DNA from: Saccharina japonica
Taxonomy: Eukaryota; Sar; Phaeophyceae; Laminariales; Laminariaceae
DNA length: 64,000 bases
Assembly: GCA_008828725.1 (NCBI GenBank)
Contig: MEHQ01001964.1
Coordinates: 1-64,000, forward strand
Reading direction: 5' to 3'
Part shown: positions 1 through 10,617 of the stretch, one piece after another
Layout of the letters: every line of letters starts with the position of its first letter
Position numbering within the stretch: the first letter of the stretch is position 1
Position numbers and translations under genes: made by a program
Notes under the pieces: model-generated
Told to the model about the DNA's origin: nothing
Databases searched by the model: none
What the model saw: the letters and a program-made list of their open reading frames with translations, nothing else

Positions 1-539
1 GTCAAACGGTCAATGTGTCCGATTTCAGATTTGAAGGATTGAGTTCGATCCTTGGCGATGCCTACGTATACGCTTTTTTTTCTACTTTTTTTTTCTACTT
101 TTTTTGCATTGTACGTAACAAAACCAAGTGGGTTTCTTAGGCAGGGAGAGTTCCAGCCCTTTCTTCGGTGCATCCTTTTCTGCTTCTTCTGCAAATATTA
201 TCCCACCACTCCTGTACATGTGTCACGTGTGCGTGCGTGTACGGTGTGTGCCGTGTGTCATGCGTGCATGTATGTGCAGCGTATCACGCTTGGAGTATTT
301 TCAAACATTTTTTTGCCGGGAGTCCTCGGTTTTGTGCGGGATGGGCCTTCCTTCGCTTGAGCTCCACAACAATTAAATATTGGCAAATACGTTTGGCGGG
401 ATCTCTAAGAGTCAATAGTAAAGGTTCCACCATATTTCCGAGTATGTTTTTTATCCCCAAAAATACAGGTGCAGCTCTAAAAAGGTCTACATTCATGAAA
501 CGTAGTAGTACCAGATATTTCATAGCGTCGTATTTATGT
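1..539. other. Unannotated sequence, no gene seen
   Basis: I see no supportable gene here. The stretch holds pyrimidine runs near 75-110 and a GT-rich run near 215-290 (GTGTGCGTGCGTG-like). Short open frames exist on both strands, but none has a recognisable motif. Confidence 0.5.
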
Positions 540-660
540 ACTACGAATTGAATACAATATGATATGCGTATGATGCAATATCGCATGCTGTTTTAGTAGG
601 TTTTCGATTCGTCCTTGCGCCACTCCCCTAGGCACGTCCCGGAGGGGAACCTTGTATTAT
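540..660. repeat. Dispersed repeat end, copy 1 (CCTAGG/CCGGAGGGG motif)
   Basis: The segment matches 62,385-62,505 over about 110 bp, including the GCGCCACTCCCCTAGGCACG core and the GGAGGGGAACCTTGT end. A shorter related copy lies at 8,240-8,280, just downstream (in SINE orientation) of a tRNA-like promoter. The core has short complementary arms (CTCCCC and GGGGA). It may be the 3' end of a SINE or LINE family; this is inference from copy number and context only. Confidence 0.55.
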
Positions 661-1171
661 TATTATATATGACTTCTTCCTTGGTCCTCATCGCATCCAT
701 AATTGCTCTGGTTTATAAACGTAACGTTCGCATTGTGTTAACTCCATTCACGGTGTCGATCTCATCGTACCGCATCAGTGATGTGCATCCATCCAAACTG
801 TACCAGGTAACAGGTACCACCTTAGGGTTGGGCCAGTGAGTATACTTTTGCTCTGCACTTTTGCAGGCTCAGTGGGATACTTCGGGTGCCCGTACTTACG
901 GTTTTTATATATCCTCATGCCGGATGTACACGACCGACTCGTACGTACGTTTGGTGCTGGGAAATTGACACCCGACCCCCAGAAACACACTACGCTCGCA
1001 CGAGTACATATCCATAGGGCTCCCCCGTGTTACTTGGTGTTTGGCTAGGCATGTGACTGTGAATCCTCGACATTAGTTAATCACAACGGGAAGCGTACTC
1101 GCCACTCCGCTGCCTCTGTCCATATTCTTGTTTCAACTCCCGCGCTCACAAGTATATAAAACTAAATACAA

Positions 1172-1213
1172 GGGAGCTTCGCCGCCGGCCCAGGCCGCCG
1201 GCGAAGCGAAGGA
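1172..1213. other. GC-rich hairpin
   Basis: GCTTCGCCG on the left pairs with CGGCGAAGC on the right across a CCGGC-rich middle, in an otherwise AT-rich stretch. It could be a structured RNA element, a terminator-like hairpin or a remnant of a mobile-element end. No gene adjoins it. The flanking sequence from about 660 to 1,560 shows nothing else, apart from an undetermined base at 1,338. Confidence 0.4.
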
Positions 1214-1559
1214 GGAATAAGGCCCGCAATACATCAGGTAGTTTACGATGCCAAGGGACCTAGAGGCTAAGGCTCTAGTTTACGATGCCAAGGGGCCGTT
1301 GAAGAGACCCAGTTTGTATTGTTGATTCCTGACGTAANGAATGATGCAAAAAAAGCCCATAACATCGAAAGAAGTCCCGTTAAAATATTGTCGAATATTG
1401 ATCCCTGACGCAATAAATGAGCCCCAATCAAACGCACACTCTCCAGCAAGAAAACACGCAAAGCAACGCAATGAGGCAAGCCAAGCCAAACCATGGAATA
1501 AAATCGACGGACTCTAAAATATGGTATAACCAAGCCACTTTCCCACAACGCACGACAGA

Positions 1560-2520
1560 CAACTAACGGAGTGACGCGAAAGAAGCCCAACCCATCCATG
1601 TAAAAAAACACAAAACATCAAAATATAGGGCGTTTTTCCATGCAACACCATGCAACACCATGCAACACACGCTAGACCAACGCCACATCCATCTACGCTC
1701 TCGTGTCCGGCAATGGTGCCCAAGAAGCCAAAGCCATGAAAAATCCACGAATGCCACGAATGGAATATTCCACTCAACCGCTACTACCGTGGGATAAAAC
1801 GAAAACGATTTCCCGTGCTGCACACGACAGTCAACCGCCTAACAAATCGAGAGATCGACAAAACAATTAAAATATAAAATGCGTTTTCCCGTGCAACACA
1901 CGCCGGACAACCGCCACGAACAGAATATACCACCCCACCGCAATACCGTGGGATAAAACAAAAACAAATTCCCGTGCGACACACGACAGACAACCGCCAC
2001 ATCCATCTACGCCCATGTGTCTACGGTAGTCCTAACCCAAGAAGCCGCACCATGAAAAAAATCATCCACGAACAGAATATACCACTCTACCGCAATACCG
2101 TGGGATAAAACGAAAACTATTTCCCGTGCGACACACGACGGACAACCGCCACATCCATCTACGCTCTCGTGTCCGGCAGCCATGAAATAAAATCCATGAA
2201 CAGAATATTAATATTTCACTCTAACGCTATACCGTGGGATGAAACGAAAGCGATTTCACGTGCGACACACGACAGACAACCGCCACACCCATTTACGAAA
2301 ATCGACAAAACAATCAAAATATAAAAAACGTTTACTACCCGTTCAACACACGAAGTACAACTGCCATATCCATCTACGCTCATGTGTCTAAAATACGGCA
2401 GGGATACCCAAGAAGCATAAAACGTTTTTTTATCGTGCGACACGCGACAGACAACAGCCACATCCATTTACGATCTCGTGTCTACGCTCTCGTGTTTCCG
2501 GAAGTTATGCCCAAGAAGCC
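1560..2520. repeat. Degenerate tandem repeat, units about 130-200 bp
   Basis: Several imperfect units repeat in order: CCGTGGGATAAAACGAAAAC, then CCCGTGCGACACACGACAGA, then CAACCGCCACATCCATCTAC, then CTCGTGTC, then a segment with GAACAGAATATACCAC. The short minus-strand open frames over the region are repeats of one another (CRVSH/VVCRTG-type peptides) and are not credible genes. Confidence 0.7.
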
Positions 2521-2582
2521 AAAGCCATGGAGAAAAAGGAACATGTCATCACTCTACAAACCGAAGCGAAAATTGAAAAGCT

Positions 2583-2583
2583 C

Positions 2584-2616
<33 letters not shown>

Positions 2617-2628
2617 AACAACAACTTA
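2583..2628 (+). repeat. (AAC)n microsatellite
   Basis: A run of AAC triplets ends in AACTTAAATGGGCAA. The junction sequence at its end is repeated about 290 bp downstream, where it is split by the foldback element at 2,917-3,004. Confidence 0.9.
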
Positions 2629-2916
2629 AATGGGCAACATTCATGCATATAATACCTGGTACAAAAAGTCTACGTCTGTAATTTATTAAAAATAATAATA
2701 TACCTGTTCACTTGAAAAAATAATAATTGGTATCACTATGATACGTATATACGTAAAGGGGTATTTAAATAATAACCTGGTATAGCGACACAAAAAAATA
2801 CCCAACATACGAAAAAACGAACTCGTAGTCGAACTCGTACGTAGCGACACTAAAAAAAAAAAACATTACGAACAACAACGTAAACAACGTAAACAACAAC
2901 AGCAACAACAACTTAA

Positions 2917-3004
2917 CCCTTATAGGACTGAGTCCCGTTATGGGGACAAATTGCTTAGAATTAGAGTGGTTTGTCCACCAAAACGGGACTGCAGTCCTGA
3001 AAGG
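2917..3004. mobile_element. 88-bp TTAA-flanked foldback MITE
   Basis: Near-perfect inverted arms of about 34 bp (CCCTTATAGGACTGAGTCCC on the left, the complement of GGGACTGCAGTCCTGAAAGGG on the right) surround a loop of roughly 18 bp. Both ends abut TTAA (2,913-2,916 and 3,005-3,008), the target duplication expected of piggyBac-type transposition. The same flank without insertion, ACAACTTAAATGGGCAA, occurs at about 2,613-2,640, so a paralogous empty site lies in the same window. The element is non-coding and presumably moved by a transposase encoded elsewhere. Confidence 0.8.
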
Positions 3005-3494
3005 GTTAAAATGGGCAAAATATAACACGACGACAACATTATCTATCAATACAATATCAATACCGTACTCATACATTCATATCTACCATCCAGTATATGA
3101 ACACTGTTTATGATACGCTGCACGCGTATCGTTATGTGCATGTGTATTAATATTATTACTGATAATATTAATACTTATCATATTATCAACATAATTTCAT
3201 CATATTTTACTCCTATTATTATTATTATTATTATTTATTTGCCTACGACATTTTATTCTTTTTTTTTCCATCCCATTTATTATCTTCGCACTTCGTCTTC
3301 TCCCTCCCTAGTCGTAACTCAGATCCGGGGCACAAAGTAGACTCCCTCCCTCCCCCACTACGTTCTTGCCTTCATTTTTTATCGCGCAGAGGGTTCAGCC
3401 TTCCCAACGCTCGTCGACTTTCATCGAATTTTGCTAACTCACGCTCTCGCGCTTTCCTGCTAGTCAAGATATTTTTTTGCGAGAAAAAGTGCCC

Positions 3495-3585
3495 AGGAGC
3501 ATGCACTCGGCGGGGCTCGAACTCGCATTCTTGACGCCATACAGGCTTCGTGGTTCACCTGCTAGCCCACCGGGGCGACCGGCAG
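3495..3585 (-). repeat. tRNA-derived (SINE-like) sequence
   Basis: On the minus strand an A-box-like TGGGCTAGCAGG is followed by a good B box, GAGTTCGAGCCCC, with a T-arm (GCGAG, loop TTCGAGC, CCCGC) pairing at 4 of 5 positions. The acceptor stem does not close convincingly and no clear anticodon arm is seen. I therefore call it a tRNA-derived repeat or tRNA pseudogene, not a functional tRNA. A degenerate tRNA gene is the main alternative. Confidence 0.5.
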
Positions 3586-3654
3586 GGCATTATTCGCATT
3601 ATTCACTCAGAATGAAAAAGCTGACCCGATTAATTAATAATGTCTTCTTCAGGT

Positions 3655-4415
3655 GATACTATATTAATAGCAGCATCATGCACATACATACGTAGGGTGG
3701 TACCCAATACCATACCTGGTATCAAGTAAATGACTGGTATCGTATACGATACGTAGAGGGGTGCTAAATTTTCATCCCCACACAAACTCCATCATAAACA
3801 TATTAATAAAACTTGGATATTAATAGAAAATTTCGGACGGGGGGAAAATAAATCGAACTTGGATAAAAAACTTCGAAAGTTCATGAGGCGGGGGGAAAAA
3901 AAATCTCATCACTGTAAGAGTCCGGATACGGAGCGGAGCGGTTTCATCCTCACACATTAAATCAATAGAACTTGAAAAATTTCACCACGGCGGCGGAAAA
4001 AAATCTCAACTACGGCGGGGGGTAAGAATGCGGACCGCGAGTCACGTGCGTCGAGAAGTCAGGTTTTCCTGAGATATGCAAATGGCCCGAGCGTGGAGAA
4101 CTGACGATTTACTGAGCTCAGACAATGATAATAATTTTTATATACTATTAATAGCGCCTTTTAAGGACAGCACAACAGAGCAGTACTCGTGGTATAATAC
4201 TCGTATCCTCGTATAATATTAATAGTTAGAGGGAGGGTACGTATATATGTATGATACCAGGTGCCAGGCATCTATTAATAGTCCCATTTTATATACCGGT
4301 ATATGCCCCGTATAGTTTCACACGCCTAATACGTAGTACGTATACGAGCACACAAGACAGCATGTGTGTGCGTCTTGCTGAAAGTGTGCCTCAAAACTGT
4401 AAATACTATTAATAG
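3655..4415. repeat. Cluster of CTATTAATAG palindromes
   Basis: The 10-bp palindrome CTATTAATAG occurs near 4,144, 4,271 and 4,403. Close variants ending TATTAATAG or TATTAATA lie near 3,661, 3,797, 3,817 and 4,216. No gene is visible within 3.6-5.2 kb. The cluster could be chance in AT-rich DNA, a protein-binding array, or the footprint of small element ends. Confidence 0.45.
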
Positions 4416-4419
4416 CTGT

Positions 4420-5530
4420 TGTATATACATACCGGTACCAGGTACCACTTGTGCGGCTAGCTAGGGTTATGCATAGTTAAAACAGTAGTAGAACAGCCAT
4501 GCTACAGATGTACTCTTCGTACGCATCGAGACCACCCCCTCAAAAAAAAGAGTTACAAGAGAGGTGAGGCGCTTGCCTCCGCCGCTCCGTTCTACGGGTC
4601 TGACCAGTCAGTGCTTACCTCCATGTTTCGATCGAATAAAGCGGAGCTACCTACTACCTGACTCGGCCACGCCGCAGTAACAAAAGCAGTAAGCAGGATA
4701 GTCCCATCGGTATTCCCGATCCGAGAGCTTGTGCTTCGACCCCATCCGACTTCCATAAACCCGAAGATCCAGATCACGATAAAAATACCCGCCCATCAGA
4801 TTCCAAAACTCCTGAAGAGCTCGACGAACTCACCTTGCCTGCAGCTCTGTACCCGAAGCGCTGCACTCCTATCTCCCATCTCCGTGGGTTAACCATGTTA
4901 CAGCAGCGTCCTCCTCTCGGGCCAGTCCCGAGAGCAGGCTCAACTCAGTGCTGGTTGCGTTCGATGGAGATATAGAGTTTCCTGCTGAAAGCCTAACCAC
5001 AGCTCTTGTCCAGAGCTCTCGAATACCCCGGATGCCCGATAATGGACGCGTAGTGCATTGGTTAAGCGTAAGCCAAGCGCACAGCGGACAATAGACAGGC
5101 AAGTGGTAGGCAACGCTCATGCACGGCATGTGGACAGGTGTGGGCACTGAGGTGGACACTTGGGTGGTTTGGCTGGTTTCTTTCACTTGGGGGTGGTGTT
5201 AACTAAACACCAGGCGATACCTTGGAGCGCCATATCGGCCATTCAGGTCGATACGGGCTTTCCATTGACATGATGGCGTTCCTTTCCCGGGGACCCATCC
5301 TCAACCTCCATCGTTCCAAGCGGGGAGCCTCGTACAGCTTGACCCCCGTTATAACGATGTACCCTCCGCGTAACACTGGCCACGACAGTCGCTTACGCAT
5401 CATAGTATTATCCTCTGGCTCACACAGCCCGCTGCAACATTTCTTGCCGGCAGCACGGGGAGCACACACGAACAGCAGCAGCAGCACCTCAGAGAGCGTG
5501 TTACAAACAGTACAACCTCAATGCTAGAAG
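4420..5530. other. Unannotated sequence, no gene supported
   Basis: Base composition is more balanced than upstream, and open frames of about 60-105 codons exist on both strands (for example 4,869-5,186 minus and 5,222-5,527 plus). None has a recognisable domain and they overlap each other in opposite directions. A short tRNA A-box-like stretch (TAGTGCATTGGTTAAGCG, about 5,049-5,066) has no partner B box. Confidence 0.4.
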
Positions 5531-5535
5531 CCTAC

Positions 5536-5540
<5 letters not shown>

Positions 5541-5573
<33 letters not shown>
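5541..5573 (+). repeat. (CAG)n microsatellite
   Basis: About ten CAG/AGC triplets in a row. Shorter CAG-rich patches lie at 5,470-5,490 and elsewhere in the window (8.5, 11.1, 28.2 and 60.9 kb). Confidence 0.9.
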
Positions 5574-5574
5574 C

Positions 5575-6670
5575 ATTACACCATGCATGCGCGTACCTCA
5601 GATCCGCGCTGTACCGTGACGAGTTGCTTTTGTCGAAGCCTGCGAATTTTCCGAGTCATGGTATGAATATCATACCTGCAGATCGATGCTCATCTGCGAA
5701 TCTCTCCGCTGTCCCGAAATGTAAGAAATTTTGTTCATTAAAACTATATATCAACTGCCGTTACTTTTCCGGACAGAGTTGTACAACATTGTGGGCCTCG
5801 GAAACAGATCTATGATGTGCTCTGTTGTTGCTACGATTAGTTGCTTTCATAGCAGCCAGCAATCCGTCACCAAACCACACCACCACCACCACTCTCCTGC
5901 TTGATGATGCTGTTGATGGCCTCCATGTGTCATGCGTGTGCTCTGCATGCTGCATTCCGACTCATGCGATGATACCAGTGTTCCTGCGGTCTGGCTCCAA
6001 AACCGAGAACAATAATATTTCTAGCTAATAATCACGTAGCATGTGGCGTCCGATTTCCTGACTTGAATACGTATAGAACCTGAGTTCAAATCCCGGAGAT
6101 GCTTTTGTTTTTTTTGCTTGCAGGTACAGAGTACGTCTGTTTAAATATTTGTGATTTACTCGGTACATTACCAGGTATAGAGTTGTACGTATCCCTTTTA
6201 GCAAATGCCCGGGCATTCTCTCGCGAGTACAACTATTAAATAGTATTACCCTGTAACTCTTTGTCGTTACACGTCACGGGTACGAGTATAGCACGTCCAT
6301 ACTCGTGAGAATTTAAGGCCCTCTGTATTTGTATTGCGCTTAGTATACTACGAAAACCCAACATACATTTACTTGTACGTAGGATAGGGCATTTGTGCAT
6401 AAAATAGTTCACACTAAACCGGCGTTGGGAGTATACACACCTGATTGAAAGCTTAACTAAAAGGATCGGAAATACTCGCGAGTACCCAGATAGTGTTTTC
6501 ACGGAGATTTGACGAGTACTCGTTGGCCGCGAGCACTCGAGTCGCAGGGGCGCAACTGATTTATTGTGTACCGGTAGTTGTGTTTGTGTGTGTGTTTTTT
6601 TTTCTGTAACGGAGAAATATTTACGATTTTTTTTTTCTCCCCTATTTTGTTCGTAGGCGTAAGTATATCA
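5575..6670. other. Unannotated sequence, no gene seen
   Basis: There is no recognisable coding region, only a short (CAC)n patch near 5,877-5,893. At about 6,070-6,090 the plus strand reads GAGTTCAAATCCCGG, a good pol III B-box match, but the matching A box is poor. It may be a remnant of another tRNA-derived repeat. Confidence 0.4.
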
Positions 6671-6671
6671 C

Positions 6672-7465
6672 CAAAAACAAAGTAGATTTCGACCCCCACA
6701 CAAACATGAAGTCAATTTCGACCCCGCGTCACTAAACCGCCCCCCCCACAAAAACCAAACAGAAAATTTAGACCCTGATACTGAAACCAAGTCATGTTCG
6801 ATCCCCACTCTAAAATCAAGTCAATTTTGATGCCCCGACCCCAAACCACGTCAATTTCGACTACCCTCACAAATACGAAGTCAATTTCGATCCCCAGATT
6901 AAAACCAAGTTAATTTTTATGCCAACTCTAACATCATGTCAAATTCGAGGCCCCGACACAAAAACCAAGTCAAACTCGGCTACCCACACGAAGTCCGAGT
7001 CAATTGCGATCCACACGATAAGTCAAGTCAATTTCAATCCCGACGCTAAAACCAAGTCATTTTCTATCCAGACACTAAACAAAATAGCAATATGAAGTAT
7101 GTAATATAATATCTGATAAGGTATACGAAGGGAAGTAGATACAGAAAGGAGCGAGACTTCATTCATCGGTTTTCTTCTTTTAGGGGATGCCTGTGAGTGA
7201 TCAATGTTCTCATGGTGCATATTGTCGGAGGGCAAACGAAATAATACTAAAGCTAAGTTGTTTGGAATTCAACACTAAAGCCAAGTCCACTTCGATCCCT
7301 ACACGGAAAATCAAGTACATTTGGACCCCCCCACTAAAAGCAAGTGATTTTCGATAATATCATCATTTCCTGCCCGCACACAAAAAAAGAAGTTAATTTT
7401 GAACCCACACAAAAAACAAGTCATCTTCGGCCCGCTCACGAAAACCAAGTCAATTTATACGTACC
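6672..7465. repeat. About 30-bp degenerate tandem repeat
   Basis: More than a dozen units of AAGTCAATTTCGATCCC followed by a CACACTAAAACC-like stretch recur every 29-31 bp, with many substitutions. A non-repeat segment from about 7,080 to 7,250 interrupts the array. Part of that segment (CATATTGTCGGAGGGCAAA) resembles CACATTGTCGGATGGCAAA near 53,228. The array is non-coding. Confidence 0.75.
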
Positions 7466-7471
7466 AAGTAT

Positions 7472-8210
7472 ATACGAGCTGGGCCAGCCAAGACTCTGCT
7501 AGAACAGTCAATCGGCTATGCCCCGCTCAATAATGCGTGTTTTGACGTGATTTTTTGACACGGTGTTCCTTAAGTATCAATCAACCTTTTCGATGTCATC
7601 CCTTTTTGTTTTTGTTCTTTCCTCGGGATGTATGACCGATCCAACGATCCGTAAAAATGAAAAAGTGGTCATAACAGGTCCGAAAAAAAAAAGAAAAAAA
7701 AGGGATGACACGGAGTGCATTCGCATGTGTGTTTCGAATACGTGGTAAAAACATCAGTTCGAAAAGTGAAAAATTGAGCGGGGCATCGCAGTAAAACTGC
7801 CGTTTTCGTAATTACTTGTTTTCAGTATATAATCATGTTTTTGTTATATCTCTTGATGGGTGATGAATTCGGCAATGCAACTTGCATCGATCGCCTCCTT
7901 GTGTCTCAAGCATTGTCTACACCAAATTTCAGCTTGATCGGGAATGGCGATTTTTTTAGCTGTCATGTGAAATTAGCGTCGAAATCTGGTAAAAAATCTG
8001 ATTTTTTGGTACTTTGGGGTTTTCGCAGATATCTCGGCGAAATCGAGCCGGTTTTTTTAAAAGTCAAGAAAAGTCCATACACTATTTTTTTTTGCATCTC
8101 CAATAGTATGTCAGGATCATCTCTGCCAAATTTCTAAGTCTAACTCGTAAAATTGGCGGCGCTATAAGCTCACAACAGAAAATCCGTTTTATGGCTGGCC
8201 CAGCTCGTAT
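7472..8210. mobile_element. MITE with perfect 19-bp TIRs
   Basis: ATACGAGCTGGGCCAGCCA at 7,472-7,490 is repeated as its exact reverse complement at 8,192-8,210. If the end is taken as CGAGCTGGGCC, both sides are flanked by TA, as in Tc1/mariner-type insertions. The interior is AT-rich with homopolymer runs. Its longest open frame (7,835-8,137 plus, about 100 codons) has no transposase motif. It is a non-autonomous element of about 740 bp, inserted between the 30-bp repeat array and the dispersed repeat at 8.2 kb. Confidence 0.75.
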
Positions 8211-8219
8211 GCTGTAGGT

Positions 8220-8736
8220 TTTCATGTTTGTTCCTTGCCGGGCCCACTCCCCTAGGACGTTACCGGAGGGGAACCTTTGTATAGTGTACAAACATAAAAC
8301 AAACAAAAAATAAAGTAAAAAAAACAAAACATATATGAACGAGAGTCTCGAACTCACGACTTCAAATAAATAACCGGGCATCGCACTCATTTGACCATAT
8401 TACCAAAGAGCCATTTTTTTGTACACTGGCGTGCGTGTGCTGAGCAGTGAGTGCGTGACACACCGCATATACACATGCACAGCGACAGCGCAGCAGAAGA
8501 AGGGAGGTAGAGATGATCGATGACGGATCATAGCCTCCGATAAAGCAACTACTGCTGGAGCCACAGCAGTACACCGCGGACCTGCCACATGCGCGTGATG
8601 TTGCCTGCTGCTGCTTATGCTGCTGGGCGGGGTTGCAATGTGTTGTTTGTGTTCTCTTTGCATGTTATCTGATGTCTAAAAGTTTGGTGGTGTGCTTGGG
8701 GCAAAAACCCGCAACATCAGAAATATAGTAACAGTT
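8220..8736. repeat. Dispersed repeat R, copy 1, left part
   Basis: From about 8,287 this matches 10,800-11,235 and 55,575-55,995 at high identity. Landmarks are the tRNA-like boxes, CACACCGCATATACACATGC, CAACTACTGCTGGAGC, and TTGGTGGTGTGCTTGGGGC. The match breaks exactly at 8,736, where the hAT-like element begins, and resumes at about 10,430. The outer part (8,240-8,280) carries the CCTAGG/GGAGGGG motif also seen at 620 and 62,455. Confidence 0.8.
8335..8412 (-). repeat. tRNA-derived SINE promoter region, copy 1
   Basis: Read on the minus strand, CTCTTTGGTAATATGG supplies a TGGTNNNATGG-type A box. About 41 bases later comes GTGAGTTCGAGACTCTC, a B box (GTTCGAGAC) whose T-stem pairs at 4 of 5 positions. 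The same arrangement recurs at 10,830-10,912 and 55,625-55,692. The rest of a tRNA fold is poor, so this looks like a SINE head with an internal pol III promoter and not a tRNA gene. Confidence 0.6.
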
Positions 8737-8764
8737 CACACCCCGGACAGATCAGCTCACCGTA

Positions 8765-9285
8765 GCTCGAGCTAGCTCTTTAAAGAGCTAGCTCACCGGT
8801 GAGCTACGTGAGCTACATGAGCTACACATGTTTCCTTCGCTTGAGCTATAGGCGATAGCTCATCTGCACATGTTTTCAAAGCTTGAGCTATAATCGGTAG
8901 CTCATCTGCACACATATGTCCGGAGTGAGCTATATGATCTGCCTGAGCTAGCTCATTTGGCCCAAAATGAGCTATAGGAGCTACATGAGCTACGCATGTT
9001 TTCAAAGCTTGAGCTATAATTGGTAGCTCATCTGCACATGTTTCGAAGGCTTGAGCTATAATCGGTAGCTCATCTGCGCATGTTTTCAAAGCTTGAGCTA
9101 TTATCGGTAGCTCATCTGCGCATGTTTTCAAAGCTTGAGCTATAATCGGTAGCTCATCTGCACATGTTTTAGAGGCTTGAGCCATAATCGGTACTCATCT
9201 GCACTTGTTTTGGAGGCTTGAGCTATAGGCGGTAGCTCATCTGCACATGTTTTGAAGGCTTGAGCTATAGGGGACACATGACGAA
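8765..9285. repeat. 42-bp minisatellite block 1
   Basis: About nine units of a 42-bp repeat with core GAGCTATAATCGGTAGCTC (an inverted repeat GAGCTA...TAGCTC) then ATCTGCACATGTTTTCAAAG. Because 42 is a multiple of three, the minus strand stays open and would encode a repeating 14-residue peptide (AQALKTCADELPII). I take that to be a by-product of the repeat length, not a gene. The paired GAGCTA/TAGCTC arms look like clustered subterminal transposase-binding sites. Confidence 0.85.
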
Positions 9286-9289
9286 GCTC

Positions 9290-9896
9290 ACGAGGTGTCA
9301 TTATATGTAACAAATCTGGATCGAAGCTCGCGTGCGCGCGGATATCCAAACCCGAGACCTTTTGGAATATACCCGGGGTGTGATATAAGTCTCGTCCGAG
9401 ATGTGGTGAAAGCCTCGTCTTGACCAAGACGATATTTTTATTTCCATACCAAATCTCTATTGATAACAAAAAGTCTTGGCTGGAAATCTCTCGACCAAGA
9501 CGATACTTGTATATACTCAATTTCAGTATCAGTGTGATACTGAAAACCAAAGTACGAAAAGAACATCGAAAATAAAGTTGACCAGGATGAACAAAATAAA
9601 TACGACTTACTTGAGTTAGTATGGGACGAAAAAACTTGAGTTAAGAAACCGAAAGCAGAACTTTTTCTGCACAAGGTGGAATAAATGAAATTTTCTAGAT
9701 TTTATCCAAAGTGGAGTAAATGTAGGCCAAAGTGAGGGTGTTATATGCATGTTCGCCGGGAAAGAGCTACAATGAGCTGCGTACATGAGCTATGATCATG
9801 TTTTGGTGTTGTTCGGGTAGGGCAGGGAAGGAGTTGGAATTATCCCATCCGACATAAACAAAAATAAATTGAAATTGAAAGGAATGCCAAGGGTTT
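9290..9896. other. Core between the minisatellite blocks
   Basis: About 600 bp of non-repetitive sequence with no domain visible. A minus-strand open frame (9,140-9,550) runs from here into the repeat, but only part of it is non-repetitive. Near 9,373 the sequence CCCGGGGTGTG resembles the element's right end, and at 9,897 a full copy of the left end begins block 2. The composite may therefore be two elements fused or one partly duplicated. Confidence 0.4.
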
Positions 9897-9924
9897 CACA
9901 CCCCGGACAGATCAGCTCACCGTA

Positions 9925-10405
9925 GCTCGAGCTAGCTCTTTAAAGAGCTAGCTCACCGGCGAGCTACGTGAGCTACATGAGCTACACATGTTTTCCTTCG
10001 CTTGAGCTATAGGCGATAGCTCATCTGGACATGTTTTCAAAGCTTGAGCTATAATCGGTAGCTCATCGGCACACATATGTCCGGAGTGAGCTATATGATC
10101 TGCGTGAGCTAGCTCATTTGGCCCAAAATGAGCTATAGGAGCTACATGAGGTACGCATGTTTTCAAAGCTTGAGCTATAACGGTAGCTATTCTGCACATG
10201 TTTCGAAGGCTTGAGCTATAATCGGTAGCTCATCTGCGCATGTTTTCAAAGCTTGAGCTATTATCGGTAGCTCATCTGCGCATGTTTTCAAAGCTTGAGC
10301 TATAATCGGTAGCTCATCTGCACATGTTTTACAGGCTTGAGCTATAATCGGTAGCTCATCTGCACATGTTTTCAAAGCTTGAGCTATACACGACAGATGA
10401 GCTAG
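9925..10405. repeat. 42-bp minisatellite block 2
   Basis: About seven units closely matching block 1, preceded by the same 60-bp lead-in (left TIR, then CTCGAGCTAGCTCTTTAAAG). Order and variant spacers, such as the ACACATATGTCCGGAGTGAGC unit, are conserved between blocks, so one block arose by duplicating the other with its leader. Confidence 0.85.
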
Positions 10406-10427
10406 CTCATGAGCTGTCCGGGGTGTG

Positions 10428-10617
10428 TAAACAGTTGCCGTGCTCACACGTAATAACGAAGGTCCTTACATTTCGGTCCAATGTGACCCTGGATATGTCA
10501 TAAACACACAGCACAACAGCAAATAATGCAAGATAGGTGGCAGACTACGGCCAGCAGCCTTCGATAAAACAACTACCCACAGCAGCAGTACAGCCCAGAT
10601 GGATGTGCCACTCACGC
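10428..10617. repeat. Dispersed repeat R, copy 1, right part
   Basis: This resumes the host repeat after the hAT-like insertion (ACAGTTGCCGT, ACACGTAATAA, TTACATTTCGGTCCAA, CAGATGGATGTGCCACTCAC) and matches 11,235-11,420 and 55,990-56,200. It ends at CACGATGTTCCGATC, where copy 2 of the repeat starts. Confidence 0.8.

Larger units (their letters stand above)
8737..10427. mobile_element. hAT-like non-autonomous element packed with minisatellite
   Basis: The left end CACACCCCGGACAG (8,737) is mirrored by the right end CTGTCCGGGGTGTG (10,414-10,427). Flanks read TAACAGTT on the left and TAAACAGTT on the right, an approximate 8-bp target duplication as in hAT elements. The uninterrupted host repeat at 55,970-56,010 and 11,225-11,245 reads straight through this point with a single ACAGTTG(C) motif, giving an empty site. 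Inside are two blocks of a 42-bp repeat separated by a core of about 600 bp, and a second internal copy of the left end at 9,897. No transposase is recognised. Confidence 0.75.

Noticed and set aside
3495..3585. Functional tRNA gene
   Set aside because: B box and T-arm are good, but the acceptor stem and anticodon arm do not fold convincingly. I keep it as a tRNA-derived repeat.
8793..10447. Repeat protein of 14-residue units (AQALKTCADELPII)
   Set aside because: The 42-bp DNA repeat is a multiple of three, so an open frame is expected by chance. The array sits inside a TIR element and lacks a start context or flanking coding sequence.
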